From: Pelobates cultripes
Taxonomy: Eukaryota > Chordata > Amphibia > Anura > Pelobatidae
Assembly (NCBI GenBank): GCA_933207985.1
Contig: OW240916.1
Coordinates: 81,940,741-82,004,740 of the forward strand
Direction: 5' to 3'
Length of the DNA stretch: 64,000 bases
Under the pieces are notes generated by a model, which saw only the letters and a list, made by a program, of their open reading frames with translations, ran no database searches and was not told the DNA's origin. The translations under genes and the position numbers were made by a program. Shown one piece after another: positions 1 to 10,286 of the stretch (positions are counted from its first letter, which is position 1; each line of letters opens with the position of its first letter).

Positions 1-394
1 GATCAAGCAGCTATTACCCCACTAATTAGAAATTATATCCCTGTATGTTATGCTTTTGCAAGTATTTATCCAATTGCAGTTTAACCCCTTCCCGACCCAG
101 GACGGTTCAGGACCGTCATCGGGATTTTCCCATTGCGGACCGATGATGGTCCTGAACCGTCCTAACGGTTTCCATTACTTACCTGATCGCCGTCGTTCCC
201 CCGGCGGCGATCAGTGTTGCTCCGGTTGTGGGGAGACTGCCTGCAGCCCAGACAGTCTCCCCACACTGATTTAGGACCCCTGTGGCCATGTGATCGCTCA
301 ACAGAGCGATCACATGGTCACAATGGGTGTCCATGTGTCTGCCTGCAGGGGGACTGTCTGTGCTGACAGGCAGTCTCCCTGCAAGTGTAAAATC

Positions 395-990
395 AATAAA
401 AAAAAATAAAGTTAGTGTTAATTAAAAAAATAATAATAATTATATAAGTGTATATATGATATATAGACATATATTATATCTATATAATATATGTCTATAC
501 ATCATATATATAATGCCATACTAAGTGTATTTTTATATTAATATGTACTTATATTAATATAAAAATACACTTATAATTAAATTACACACGTATATATATA
601 ATATATATAATAACTATATATATATTGTGTATATATATATTATTATAAAATATAAATAATAAGTAATTTAAATTAAATAAATTTTTTTTTAAATAATAAT
701 AAAAAATTTAAAAAAAATTATATAGCTATATGAAATTTTATTCTAACTGTATTTTAAAATTAATATATATATATTTATATCAAAATACACTTAGAATGAA
801 TTTGTATATGTATCTATGTATATAAAAATAAATAAAAATAATAAGAAATATACATACGTCCATATACAAAATTACATAAATAATTATATAAATATACACG
901 TAGACTTCAAATATATAAATATGCATATATATTTAAATTCTACGTGCGTATTTATGTAATATTTTTACATAATTCAGTAATTTTATTGAT
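395..990. repeat. AT-rich palindromic tract
   Basis: Almost pure A/T with nested palindromes. At 522-572 two 23-base arms around a 5-6 base loop are perfectly complementary. At about 451-508 two 26-base arms differ at one position. A looser palindrome lies at 900-947. The tract is part of the TTAA element at 81-2185 and is non-coding. Confidence 0.75.
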
Positions 991-1465
991 TGCAATTTGA
1001 AGGACCTGCCTGCCAACCCAGGCCGAAATTCCAGAGAATTTAATTTGCTAGGACTGTATTTTACCCTGTAATGTTCTACGACATTTTAGTCTCAGAGGAG
1101 GAGATTATATATACAAATATTAGTGATCGTTAACAGGTGTTATACGCCAGCGATGTATATTACCAGTGAAATACTTCGGTATTTTTCACACACAAACAGC
1201 ACTTTTACTGATGATATAATTGTTGTGATACGTTTTCCAGTTTTTAAACACTAATATTTGTGTTCAGCGATGTCTCCCGTGTAAAACAGTAACCCCCATG
1301 TACAGGTTTTATAGCATTTTCGAAAGTTACAAGGTCAAATATATGGGTCAAATATTTTTACATTGAAAATGGCCAGGTTGGTTACGTTGCCTTTGAGAGC
1401 GTATGGTAGCCCAGGAATGAGAATTACCCCCATGATGGCATACCATTTGCAAAAGAAGACAACCC

Positions 1466-1659
1466 AAGGTATTGCAAATGGGGTATGTCCAGTCTTTTTT
1501 AGTACCCACTTGGTCACAAACACTGGCCAAAATTAGCGTTCAATTTAGTTTTTTTACTTTTTTCACACACAAACAAATATGAATGCTTACTTGGCCAGTG
1601 TTTTCGACTAAGTGGCTACTAAAAAAGACTGGACATACCCCATATTGAATACCCTGGGT
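1466..1659. repeat. Long inverted repeat inside the TTAA element
   Basis: The arm at about 1466-1533, containing GGGGTATGTCCAGTC, is repeated in reverse complement at about 1590-1659, containing GACTGGACATACCCC. The arms are about 65-70 bases with scattered mismatches. A transcript through it would fold into a long imperfect hairpin. Confidence 0.7.
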
Positions 1660-2185
1660 TGTCTACTTTAAAAAAAATATGTACATGTGGGGTGTTATTC
1701 AGAGATTTATGATAGATAATAGTGTTACAATGTCACTATTGATAAATTTTAAAAATGTATGTTTTGAAACCGCAATATCCTACTTGTACCTATAGCCCTA
1801 TAACATGCAAAAAAAAGCAAAAAAGCACGTAAACACTAGGTATTTTTAAACTCAGGACAAAATTTTGAATCTATTTAGCAGTTTTTTTCATTCGCTTTTG
1901 TAGATGAGTAAAAGATTTTTCAAGTAAAAGTCAAAAAACATGTATTTTTTTCAATTTTTCATCAGATTTTTTTATTTTTTTTAAATTAAAATACATGAGA
2001 TTATATAAATAATGGTATGTAAAGAAAGCCCTTTTGTCCTGAAAAAAACAATATATAATTTGTATGGGAACAGTAAATGAGAAAGCGGAAAATTACAGCC
2101 AAACACAAACACCACAAAAGTGTAAAAATATGCCTGGTCGCAAATGTACAACATCGCAAAAACAGTCCAGTCCTTAAGGGGTTAA

Positions 2186-2406
2186 GGACTGAGCCAATTG
2201 TACATGTTGTGTAAAAAACAAAACATAAACAAAAACTGGAATTTGCGCTATATGTCTGTTCAGGCGTAATTCGCCTCTTTCATATTACGTGTACCCATAC
2301 TTATTATATATAATTTTGTTCAGGAAAAACAGGGCTTTTATTTCATATCAAATATTTATATATGAAACATAATTTAATATGAATAAAATGTAAAAAACTC
2401 AATATG
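2186..2406. other. AT-rich spacer, possibly a remnant of a related TTAA element
   Basis: Begins GGACTGAGCCAATTG directly after the terminal TTAA of the preceding element, so AGTCCTTAAGGGG-TTAA-GGACT is itself palindromic across the junction. No ORF or clear terminus was found. It ends where homology to foldback copy 2 begins. Confidence 0.3.
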
Positions 2407-2499
2407 ACCCCCATAATAGCACTAGGGAGATTAAAATCTCCCCAATGCCCCTACTCGCTATACCGCGAGTAGGGGCATGTCCACTAAACAGTGAGCAGC

Positions 2500-2810
2500 C
2501 TGGGCGGCGGGTGGGGGCCATATAGGACCTACTGTCCTCCCCCCCCGACTCCCACCCCTGGGCGGCGGGTGGGGGCCAAATGATGATGAGGGGGGGGACC
2601 TACTGTCCACCCCCCCTCCGGCCCCCACCCCTGGGCGGCGGGTGGGGGCCATAAAGATAATGAGGGGGGGGAACCTACTGTCCTCCCCCCACCGCCCCCA
2701 ACCCTGGGCAGCGGGTGGGGGCCAAATGATTATGAGGGGGTGGACCTACTGTCCTCCCCCCACGGCCCCCACCCCTGGGCGGCGGGTGGGGGCCCTAAGT
2801 CAATTTCCCC
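2500..2810 (-). repeat. Left tandem array of foldback copy 1
   Basis: About five units of roughly 73 bp. Each contains a GGCCCCCACCC...GGGTGGGGGCC self-complementary core and the phrase ACCTACTGTCC. The array is the inverse orientation of the one at 3540-3890. Runs of five to eight guanines make it a candidate G-quadruplex former. Confidence 0.85.
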
Positions 2811-3127
2811 CCCCCCACCAAGGTGACTAGGGGTCCCCAAGCCCCTAGTCACCCACCCCACCACCCAAATAAAAAGTCCCTACCTACCCCCCTCACCCTA
2901 AAAAATAGTGAGGGGGGAATAAAATAACTAACCTGTAAAATAAAATTAACTTACCATTCGACGGACGTCTTCTTTTTTCTCAAATCTTCATTTTTCAGCC
3001 CCAAAAAATGCCAAATAAAAAACCGTCGAACTAAAAAATAAATAAAAATCCCTAGCGCAAAAAAAAAAAACCAGATGAAAAAGAAAAAACCCGAGCGCAA
3101 AAAAATAATCCATCTTCACCCATGGAG

Positions 3128-3535
3128 GGCATTTTACACAGCGTAGGAAAGTTCTTTGGAATTCTTTGGAGTTCTTTGGAATTCTTTGGAGTTCTTTGGA
3201 AAGTTCTTTGGAGTTCTTTGGAATTTTCCCACACTGTGTAAAATGACACAGAGCACTGTGATTGGATGGATTTCAAGCCATCCAATCACAGTGCTCTGTG
3301 TCATTTTACACAGCGTGGGAAAGTTCTTTTGAATTTTCCCACGCTGTGTAAAATGACACAGAGCACTGTGATTGGATGACTTGAAATCCATCCAATCACA
3401 GTGCTCTGTGTCATTTTACACAGCGTGGGAAAGTTTTTTGGAATTTTCCCACGCTGTATAAAATGACACAGAGCACTGTGATTGGATGGATTTCCAGCCA
3501 TCCAATCACAGTGCTCTGTGTCATTTTACACACCC
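3128..3535. repeat. Central hairpin cluster with CCAAT motifs, copy 1
   Basis: Alternating palindromes. One type has CACAGCGTGGGAAAGTTC opposite its complement; the other has ACAGAGCACTGTGATTGG opposite CCAATCACAGTGCTCTGT (for example 3240-3307 and 3353-3420). Each hairpin supplies two outward-mirrored CCAAT/ATTGG sites. The left edge also has short GAGTTCTTTGGAATTCTTTG repeats (3148-3230). The ORFs across it are only readings of the repeat. Confidence 0.85.
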
Positions 3536-3539
3536 CCCC

Positions 3540-3892
3540 ATTATCATTTGGCCCACACCCGCCACTCAGGGGTGGGGGTGGGGGGAGGAGGACAGTAGGT
3601 CCCCCCCCATTTTCTTTATGGCCCCCACCCGCTGCCCAGGGGTGGGGGCCAGAGGGGGGTGGACAGTAGGTCCCCCTCCTCTCATTATCATTATGGCCCC
3701 CACCCGCTGCCCAGGGGTGGGGGCCGGGCAGGGGGGCAGTAAGTCCCCCCCCATTGTCTTTATGGCCCCCACCTGCCGCTCAGGGGTGGGGGCCGGAGGG
3801 GGGGTGGACAGGAGTTCCCCCCCATTATCATTATGACCCCCACCCACCGCGCAGGGGTGGGGGCCGGGGGGGACATTAGGTCTTCCCCCTTT
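3540..3892 (+). repeat. Right tandem array of foldback copy 1
   Basis: About five units of roughly 70 bp with GGCCCCCACCCGC...CAGGGGTGGGGGCC and GACAGTAGGTCC. They are the reverse complement of the left array, so the two arrays could pair with each other over several hundred bases. Confidence 0.85.
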
Positions 3893-4007
3893 TTTACTCA
3901 TTGTTTAGGGGTCAAGGGGTGGGGCCAATAGTTTTACAGTGAGCAGCCATAGGCTGCTCACTGTTTACCAGACATGCCCCTACTCGCGGTATAGCGAGTA
4001 GGGTTAG

Positions 4008-4272
4008 ATATTTACTAATACTAAGTAATTTTACTTAGTATTAGTAAATGTGGCTGAAAGACCAATTTAGGTCTTTCAGCCTTTTAGTAGATAACTCCCT
4101 GATACCGTGGGAATTAGGGAGTTATCTACTAAGCAGCTGCAAGATGCAGCCACAGCACGAATAGGATCAGAGTTTCATTAATTCAAATGAAATTCCGATC
4201 CAAATAAAGTGCCGAATTGCGTTCTAAAAGAAACGAACATACTGTTCTCATTGAGTTAGAACGCAATTCGGC
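4008..4272. repeat. Serial hairpins near the right end, copy 1
   Basis: Four consecutive hairpins: 4010-4048 (TTTACTAATACTAAGTAA arms), 4052-4081 (GGCTGAAAGACC arms), 4085-4131 (TAGTAGATAACTCCCT arms) and 4211-4272 (GCCGAATTGCGTTCTAA arms, perfectly complementary). The same series recurs in copy 2 at 17300-17553 with changed arm sequences. Confidence 0.85.
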
Positions 4273-4599
4273 AGTTTTGTGTAAAGTGACAGGAAGCATC
4301 GTGGGAACACAGAGGGAAGGTGAGAATCATGGGAAAATTGCTCTGACCAGCGGAAATTAAGCACACTTTGCTCCTCCGTTGGTCAGAGCTGGTCAAGCGG
4401 ACGAATCCTCCATAAGGCAAAGAGTCCCTACTTTGTCTTATGATTTTAAAGAAAACTAAAGAAGACAGGAAGAAAAGAAGAACAGATCCTGAGAGAGGGG
4501 GAGAAGAGGAAGAGATTGAGGAAAGGTAAGTTCGGCATGACAGTGCCGCTTTAATATTATTTTAAAAATAACTATTTTTGGTTTTTAGACTCTTTTTAT

Positions 4600-4944
4600 C
4601 TACAAAAACAAGGGAATTCTATGGGGACCAGGTTTGCACCCAGTTATGCTAACCTTTTTTATGGCTGAGTGGGAATCTACGTCCATTCTTGGAGAGCATG
4701 ATTTGATTGGAAGGCAAACCTGGTCAAATATTTTAGATACATTGATGATATGTTTTTTATTTGGGAGGGCTCAGAAAGCTCCCTAAATCAGTTCCTATCC
4801 TTTTTAAATTGTAATAATAATGGTATAGTTTTAACACATGAATACAGTCCATCTTCCATCAACTTCCTAGATCTAGAAATCTTTATTCTAAATAATGAGG
4901 TTCACACTAAAACTTTTTTTAAAAAGTGTGTACTAATAATGTGA
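4600..4944 (+). pseudogene. Penelope reverse transcriptase fragment
   Basis: The forward frames contain GNSMGTRFAPSYANLF (4612-4659) and then FRYIDDMFFIWEG (about 4729-4770), the RT blocks around the active-site YIDD. Next comes SSINFLDLEI, typical of the Penelope thumb side. The frame shifts once near 4660 (extra T in a T run), returns before WKANLVKYF, and is lost again near 4925, where the reading moves to the next ORF. The upstream RT motifs with the first catalytic aspartate are absent. This assignment follows from known Penelope RT motifs and is firm at the family level. Confidence 0.85.
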
Positions 4945-5917
4945 TTGTTACATCAAGCTGCCATTATAAACCATGGCTACATGGAATACCCAAGAGCCAG
5001 TTCCTCCATCTTCGGAGGAATTGTTCTCTTACTCAAGACTTTGAAATTCAATCACAAATATTATTAAATACATTTTCACAGAAAAACTACCCTGCAAACA
5101 ATTTAAATGAAACTATAAAAAATGTTAGGGAAAAAGACAGAATGGACCTTTTAGACTATAAAGATAATAAAGTTTCTAAAAATGCCCCATCATTGCCAAT
5201 TATTTTCGACTTCAATAACAAAAATAATGTTATGAAGAAGATTATTAAGAAACACTGGCATATATTAAAACAGGATGAGACTCTAGCTGGCATTATCCTC
5301 GATAAGCCACATGTTATATTCAGAGGGGCTCCCAGCTTTAAATCCATCCTTACAAAAAATTATACCAAACAAAGTAAAACTACCCTCCCTCTTTGCCCCT
5401 CCTTCTTTCCGATGAAACCAAAAGGCTTTTTTAGATGTAACAAATGTACAGTATGCAAACACACGGACGATACTGTTAAATCAAAAACTATTTCTTTTAA
5501 ATCATCTATTTCACAAAGAACATTCCCTATAAAAGATTTTATTAATTGTAGCACTAAAAATTTAATTTATTTATTAGAATTGCCATGTGGACTCCAATAC
5601 GTGGGCATGACTACCAGAGAATTAAAAATTAGATTGGCAGAGCATTGCCGAAATATTCGAAAAGAGTACGAAAATCATTAGTATCAAAACATTTTTTAAT
5701 ACACGGTAAGAACCCTAAACTTTTAAAATACATAGGTATAGATACCTGCAATATTCCCTGGAAAGGTGGCGATATCAAAAAGATTTTAGGTAGCAAAGAG
5801 ATGGAATGGGTATTTAATTTAAAAACCCTCACCCCACAAGGTCTCAATATAGACTTTGACCTTTTTAATTTTTTATTAAAAAAAAAAAATTATAATTCCC
5901 CAAAAACTTTTAGATAA
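4926..5917 (+). pseudogene. Penelope RT C-terminus and GIY-YIG endonuclease fragment
   Basis: A 251-residue ORF (4926-5681) holds LHGIPKSQFLHLRRNCS, a conserved block after the Penelope RT. It then holds a cysteine motif CNKCTVCKH (about 5437-5463) and the start of the GIY-YIG nuclease, LLELPCGLQYVGMTTRELK (about 5571-5627), followed by the conserved RLAEH. A frameshift near 5645-5680 moves the rest into another frame (5645-5917), ending in EMEWVFNLKTLTPQGLN, the usual tail W-x-x-x-L-x-T-x-x-P-x-G-L-N. The GIY-YIG domain nicks target DNA to prime reverse transcription. The gene is broken by the frameshift. Confidence 0.9.
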
Positions 5918-6733
5918 ATATTACCATTATTAATTACGACATCTTTTTTATTTTTGTTTTTATTTTTAATTTTTAATTTTATTTTTATTTTTATAGTGTT
6001 TTTATAGTGTTTTTATAGTGTTTTTATTTTTATTTTATTTTGTATTTCTTATTCTTTGTTTCATGTGCATATATATATTCTTATTATTAATTATTTATTA
6101 TATTAGTATTGATTTCCATTCATACCCACTTCTTCTCTTTTTATCTGGGCATTTGATACCTATTTTTATCACTATATTGTCTTTTACTTTCCATATACAA
6201 TATTTTATTTCCTGTCTATGCCCTTGATTATTGTTTCATTTGCCCATCTGCGACTTAATATGTGCAATATGTCTGTTTACAGTTGTGGGCATGCTGTCTG
6301 CTCGTAAGATTGAGCGGACGGCATGCTCACACTGTCCTTTGCTCGATCACCAGAGGGTTCCTCCCCTCTGGTGACGCGACGTTTTGAGTGTTCCGCCCAC
6401 CCGACTCATTCTCCATTCGCATGCGTTCCAGTATTGTGGAACGCATGCATTCTGCTCGAGTCACGTGACGCGGAAGTAATTTAGCCGCACGTCACATGAC
6501 TCTTATTTTAATTCATTTTATTATATATCCACGCTTCATTTTTTTATATTTTACATGCAAAATCACCTTAGTTAAGTATATGTATTATGTTTATACCATT
6601 GTTACATTATTTTAATATGTGTCTCAAAATTCAAGTTTGTTATGATGTCATTTTGGCGGGAATATTCAAATTCCAATTCAATCAATGTACCCTATATAAG
6701 GACTTGTATGCCAGGTTTATGTCTTTTTATTAT
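5918..6733 (+). other. Penelope 3' untranslated region
   Basis: AT-rich sequence with T-rich runs (5940-6060), followed by a more mixed block with short inverted repeats such as GCATGCGTTCCA (6419-6430) opposite TGGAACGCATGC. No coding signal. Position between the endonuclease and the hammerhead-like motif places it in the 3' part of the element. Confidence 0.5.
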
Positions 6734-6776
6734 ATTCTACTTGAAGAAGCCTATTGTGGCGAAACGCGTCTAGAAT
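6734..6776 (+). ncRNA. Hammerhead-ribozyme-like motif of the Penelope element
   Basis: Six-base helix I arms ATTCTA (6734-6739) and TAGAAT (6771-6776) enclose a core CTTGAAGA, a stem II GCC-loop-GGC (6750-6760) and GAAACGCGTC. GAAAC with a very short helix III and GUC before the predicted cleavage position (after C6770) is the arrangement known for Penelope-encoded minimal hammerheads. The first core strand reads CUUGAAGA rather than CUGAUGA, so activity is doubtful. It is followed by AATAAAG at about 6804. Confidence 0.65.
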
Positions 6777-7559
6777 CTTATTTTATTTATTTTATACTAT
6801 TGTAATAAAGGAATTTTGGCCTCAACAAATATTTGTTGTTGCCACATTCCTACTTTTATTTCATTTTATTTTTTAACTCCTTTAAACCTGACTATTTGGA
6901 TTTACACCATGTTAAGGAACGCCAAAGAATCCCTAGGTGGGGATTATACCACCCATACTCTATTATTTGAGCAGTGAAGTCTGCTCAGTACATTGTGATT
7001 ACATTTCATATTTTCTTTTATCTACATTCCAGTTATTCAGTGAGCACTATATATTTTATTCTTTTTTATTTTCGGTTGGAACGTCTGGGGACTCCATATA
7101 TCCTTGAGTGGGGATCATTCCACTTTATGCACTTCATACCAGAGCTGGATTTTAGCTCTGGAAATTGTGAGTACACTAAATTATTTTACATATATATTTA
7201 TATATATATTGGCATACTGCACTATTGGATCTCCTCTCCATTTCTCTCCACATATGGCTTATTGAGAATACAAGTCTTCATTTGGGAAGAACCATCATTG
7301 ATCTACAAGAATCTTCTCCATTTGTTGTGGACTATTATTTTGGACTTTTAATTTAATTTTTACTTAATTTTTTACTTCTTTTTTTAACTACATATTATTG
7401 TGTGTATTCTTTCTGATACATACTGTATTAAAGGCGCGCCCTTTCTCTCTGTTTTTTTATGTTTTAATTTATTGTAGGGGATAGGAGGGTACTTCCCCTT
7501 TTAGGTGTGCTGCCTTTACACTACTTTACATATTTTTATTTGTGGTATTATTAGCGCTG

Positions 7560-8680
7560 ATCCTATTTTGATTCTTTTTCCCTATTTGTGTTTATCACTG
7601 TTAAAGGAAAACCCGTGTAAGAGGCAGACATATGAAGTGCACAGGACACTTTCTTATCCCTAACTGTACATTGGTGGTATCCAGATGTCCCTTGTGCATC
7701 AGCAGGCATATGCAGTGACAAAAGTAGTGACAGTGTAGGGTACAAATCTTTTCTGCTACATGTTGAAAATTATGATCTGCAGCAAGCTTATATTCTGGCA
7801 GCTCTTTGGGCTACCCTGCAAAAGTGGGTTGGAGAGGATTCAGGCACAGCAGTACACTTGGCTTTGTAATGAGTGAAGGGAGGACAAGTATGGTTAAAGC
7901 TATCAGAAATGTGGACTTTATTGATGTGCAATGTGCAACCCATATTTTTAATTTGATGGTAAAAAGTGCACTTCCAAATGATGCGGAGGGTAGCAGATTG
8001 AGCAGCCTATTAAAGAGATGTTGAAACCGCAATGTGAAGGCCAATCAGAAATTGAGGGAGCATCAAGACCAAGCTGATTTGCCATAGCATCATTTTCACT
8101 ACTATATTGTAACATGGTGGAACTCCACTTTGGAGGTGATACAACATATACTTGACCAGCAGAGAGTGATACCTTGCTTATTGTCAGAGATGAACATAGG
8201 AGTGACATGTTCACTGCGAAGAGAGGAATGTGGCTATAGGTCAGATAAAGGGCAGTCATTAAGCCTTTCAAGGGTGTTAAAGACAATTTAAGCCAAGCCA
8301 CAACAAACCTCAGGCAGGTGATTCCATTAGTAACGCCCCCAAAAAAACAAAATGGAGGTAATTCTATAGAAATATGAAACTGAACCTGGACTTTGGCTGC
8401 ATCCAGAAGTGGCAGCTTTTATTAGGAGGTTAAGGAAGGAATATATAGATTTCAGCTGTGATATACTGGATGCCTCTCCAGATTTCATGCTGGCCATGAT
8501 TTGTGACAGCAATCAGGCTGTGACAAGTAATGCCAGTATAGTGCATGAAATGTAGACAAAGAGGAGTAAGGTAAGGGAGGAACGACAGGAGGTGGAAATG
8601 GGAAAAACTAGTGAAATTCCTTGTAAAGATCCTCTATAACCTTTATGCAGAGATCCTCCTCCTTGGCTGGTGTCTGTGGT
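7560..8680 (+). pseudogene. hAT transposase relic
   Basis: Short forward readings match conserved hAT blocks in order. MVKAIRNVDFIDVQCATHIFNL (7890-7955) corresponds to the stretch around the cysteine-histidine motif. TWWNSTLEVIQHILDQQRVI (about 8111-8170) corresponds to the RWNST block. HPEVAAFIRRLRKEYIDF (about 8402-8455) corresponds to the C-terminal dimerisation side. Stops and shifts separate them, so the gene is dead. I did not find terminal inverted repeats; the limits are those of recognisable homology plus spacer. Confidence 0.6.
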
Positions 8681-8990
8681 CAGGGGCGCCATCAGGGGGT
8701 GACAACCATAACGGTTGTCATGGGCCCGGCAGCCCTGGGGGACACGGCCACCCGGACCCCACATGTGGGGCCCAACGGGTGGCCCACACACTTGCGGCCA
8801 CCCGATGGGCCCTATATCTTCAGGGGCCCGGTCAGCGCTGTGGCCGTGGTATAGTGCGACCAGGCCCCTTTAAAAAAAAAAAAAAGCAGCCGCAAGTGGT
8901 GCTGGGAGGAAGTGGTCATGTCTGTCTATATGTATGTCTGTCTGTCTATCTGTATGCATGTATGTCTATGTATGTCTGTCTGTCTGTATG
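8681..8990 (+). mobile_element. hAT-type MITE fragment with microsatellite
   Basis: Starts CAGGGGCGCCATCAGGGGGT, a CAG-initiated end, inside the hAT relic. A GC-rich block with GTGACAACC/GGTTGTCA follows. After an A-run (8871-8884) comes a TGTCTGTCTATCTGTATG microsatellite (about 8918-8990). The far terminus is missing because LTR 1 begins there. A related GC-rich block appears near 53990-54080. Confidence 0.45.
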
Positions 8991-9855
8991 CCTGTGACTA
9001 TGGCCCCTGTAATAAACTGTTTGTGAAGCAACATGTGGAACTCCTGAAGCAGTTTGAAGCGGCAATCGAACAACCGCACAAACCACAGACCACCCTGGAG
9101 CTTGTTAACACCTATTCACAACTTGAAACGTTGCGTGCGGTTGGTCAAAATGTGACTTCCATAGAATTCCTGAACCCCTGAACTAATCTGGGTGATTCTT
9201 GGATATGTTGGTCACCCAGATCAGCGCTATCGGGGGATTTGTGGGGATCTTATGTGTTTTGGGGTACTTTTGGGGTTTTATAGAAATATGTATTTTTTCT
9301 GCCTGGAGATAATTGAGTTAATACAGTATCTGACTCAATTATCTCCCAGGCAGAGGAGTGGGATTGTATGCTATGTGTGGGAGTGTCATGCATTGTAACT
9401 CTGTTATTATTGGTCCGTGACTTTGTACCGTAATTCCCCATATGGTCCATGTGGGAGTTCCCCTTGCATGGGAGCTGTAATAAAAGGCCAATTGTGGCTA
9501 CCATTAAAGAGAGATTTGTTTACCCTTCATGAAGTCTAGGCTCATGTTTGAGTAATTAGGGAACTATATTCACTATGAGGATTGCTATATCATAATACTC
9601 CCCTGGGTATAATCACTAGCTCTTATAATAGCTGTTCCTGCTATACTCATTGGAGTAGAGGTTCACCCACTGGAAGCTGGATCCTGGTCTTGGGTCCAGG
9701 GTGGGTGTAGGACCACGAGACCCCGACCAAGCTGCGGCAGTTTGTGGGGTTTACGGTGCTTATGGTGTTCCAGTGCAGTGCTTATGGTGCTCGCAAGTAC
9801 TAGGAAGCAGCGATTGATGGAGGTACCCAGTCGGGGTGCCAGGCAGTCCGTCACA
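8991..9855 (+). mobile_element. Solo LTR 1 (TGTRAC...CA family), 5' end eroded
   Basis: Matches the other LTR copies from TGTGACTATGGCCC onward, has the palindrome at 9301-9351, a CTGTAATAAAAGG polyadenylation-like signal (about 9476) and the shared 3' end GTACCCAGTCGGGGTGCCAGG...TCACA. The first ~60 bases of the full LTR are missing and the copy abuts a microsatellite. No internal retroelement sequence flanks it. Confidence 0.75.
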
Positions 9856-10286
9856 ACAGTGTTTTAAAAGAATTACATCTTACGCACAAGGATACACAAA
9901 GTATAACCTTATCTCAAAGCTGTGTTAGGAGTGTTTTCATACTATTTAATCCCTACCAAGTAACAGTATGTAAAGGTGCTCAAAACTGGTTCATATTGCA
10001 CATAGTGAGAAAGTGATCCTATTGCTTGTCCTGGATTGCCTGTCCTATTGAGATAAGACAGATAACCACAAAACTGTCCCCAACCTTCTCTGCCAACAGT
10101 GCACCTAAAGTAACCTTGCATACTATAAAGCCCAACCTACATACAATCTCAGACAAGGACTTAAAGAACCCTATAATACCTCCTAACATACAGGAGATAT
10201 GAGAAATGAGTGCACGTGGGATTCAATTGCATGTAAGTGCTCTTAACATTTATGGAAGGACATACCAAAAACAAACATTTCAGTTT
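9856..10286. other. Unassigned spacer between LTRs 1 and 2
   Basis: No ORF with recognisable motifs, no tandem array and no clear termini. It lies between two same-strand LTRs but shows no gag or pol similarity that I can see, so it is not evidently the interior of a provirus. Confidence 0.4.

Larger units (their letters stand above)
81..2185. mobile_element. TTAA-flanked non-autonomous DNA element (piggyBac-like)
   Basis: Both ends carry TTAA (81-84 and 2182-2185) followed by the short inverted terminus CCCCTT/AAGGGG. Just inside the left end lies an inverted repeat (about 99-171) built on GGACGGTTCAGGACCGTC. The next 600 bases are extremely AT-rich, and the right half holds a long inverted repeat near 1466-1659. 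TTAA target duplication is known for piggyBac and Kolobok elements, and the length of 2.1 kb without a usable ORF indicates a non-autonomous derivative. Only about 6 bp of the termini match as inverted repeats, so the superfamily is inferred. Confidence 0.6.
2407..4554. mobile_element. Foldback element copy 1 (left end lost, right TTAA kept)
   Basis: Same architecture as the complete copy at 14833-17857: a left G/C-rich tandem array, a central run of CCAAT-bearing hairpins, an inverted right array, a series of hairpins, and the right terminus TTCGGCATGACAGTGCCGCT followed by TTAA (4551-4554). The left terminus is absent; homology starts abruptly at CCCCATAATAGC (about 2410). No coding capacity was found, so it needs a transposase supplied in trans. 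The TTAA target is compatible with the piggyBac or Kolobok superfamilies; I cannot tell which. Confidence 0.75.
4555..7560 (+). mobile_element. Penelope-like retroelement (Neptune-type), 5'-truncated and decayed
   Basis: Begins directly at the TTAA end of foldback copy 1 and carries the C-terminal half of a Penelope reverse transcriptase, a linker, a GIY-YIG endonuclease, an AT-rich 3' region and a hammerhead-like motif followed by an AATAAAG signal. The left end is missing, either 5'-truncated or displaced by the foldback insertion. The right edge is approximate. At least three frameshifts show it is inactive. Confidence 0.8.

Noticed and set aside
50..274. 74-residue ORF at the left edge
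   Set aside because: Falls across the end of the TTAA element and its terminal palindrome; no motif.
2500..3892. Regularly spaced repeats resembling a CRISPR array
   Set aside because: Units are contiguous with no unique spacers, invert in the middle and belong to a eukaryotic mobile element.
3486..3901. Proline/glycine-rich ORFs of 111-116 residues in the foldback arrays
   Set aside because: Both strands are open because the unit is palindromic; no conserved protein and no start context.
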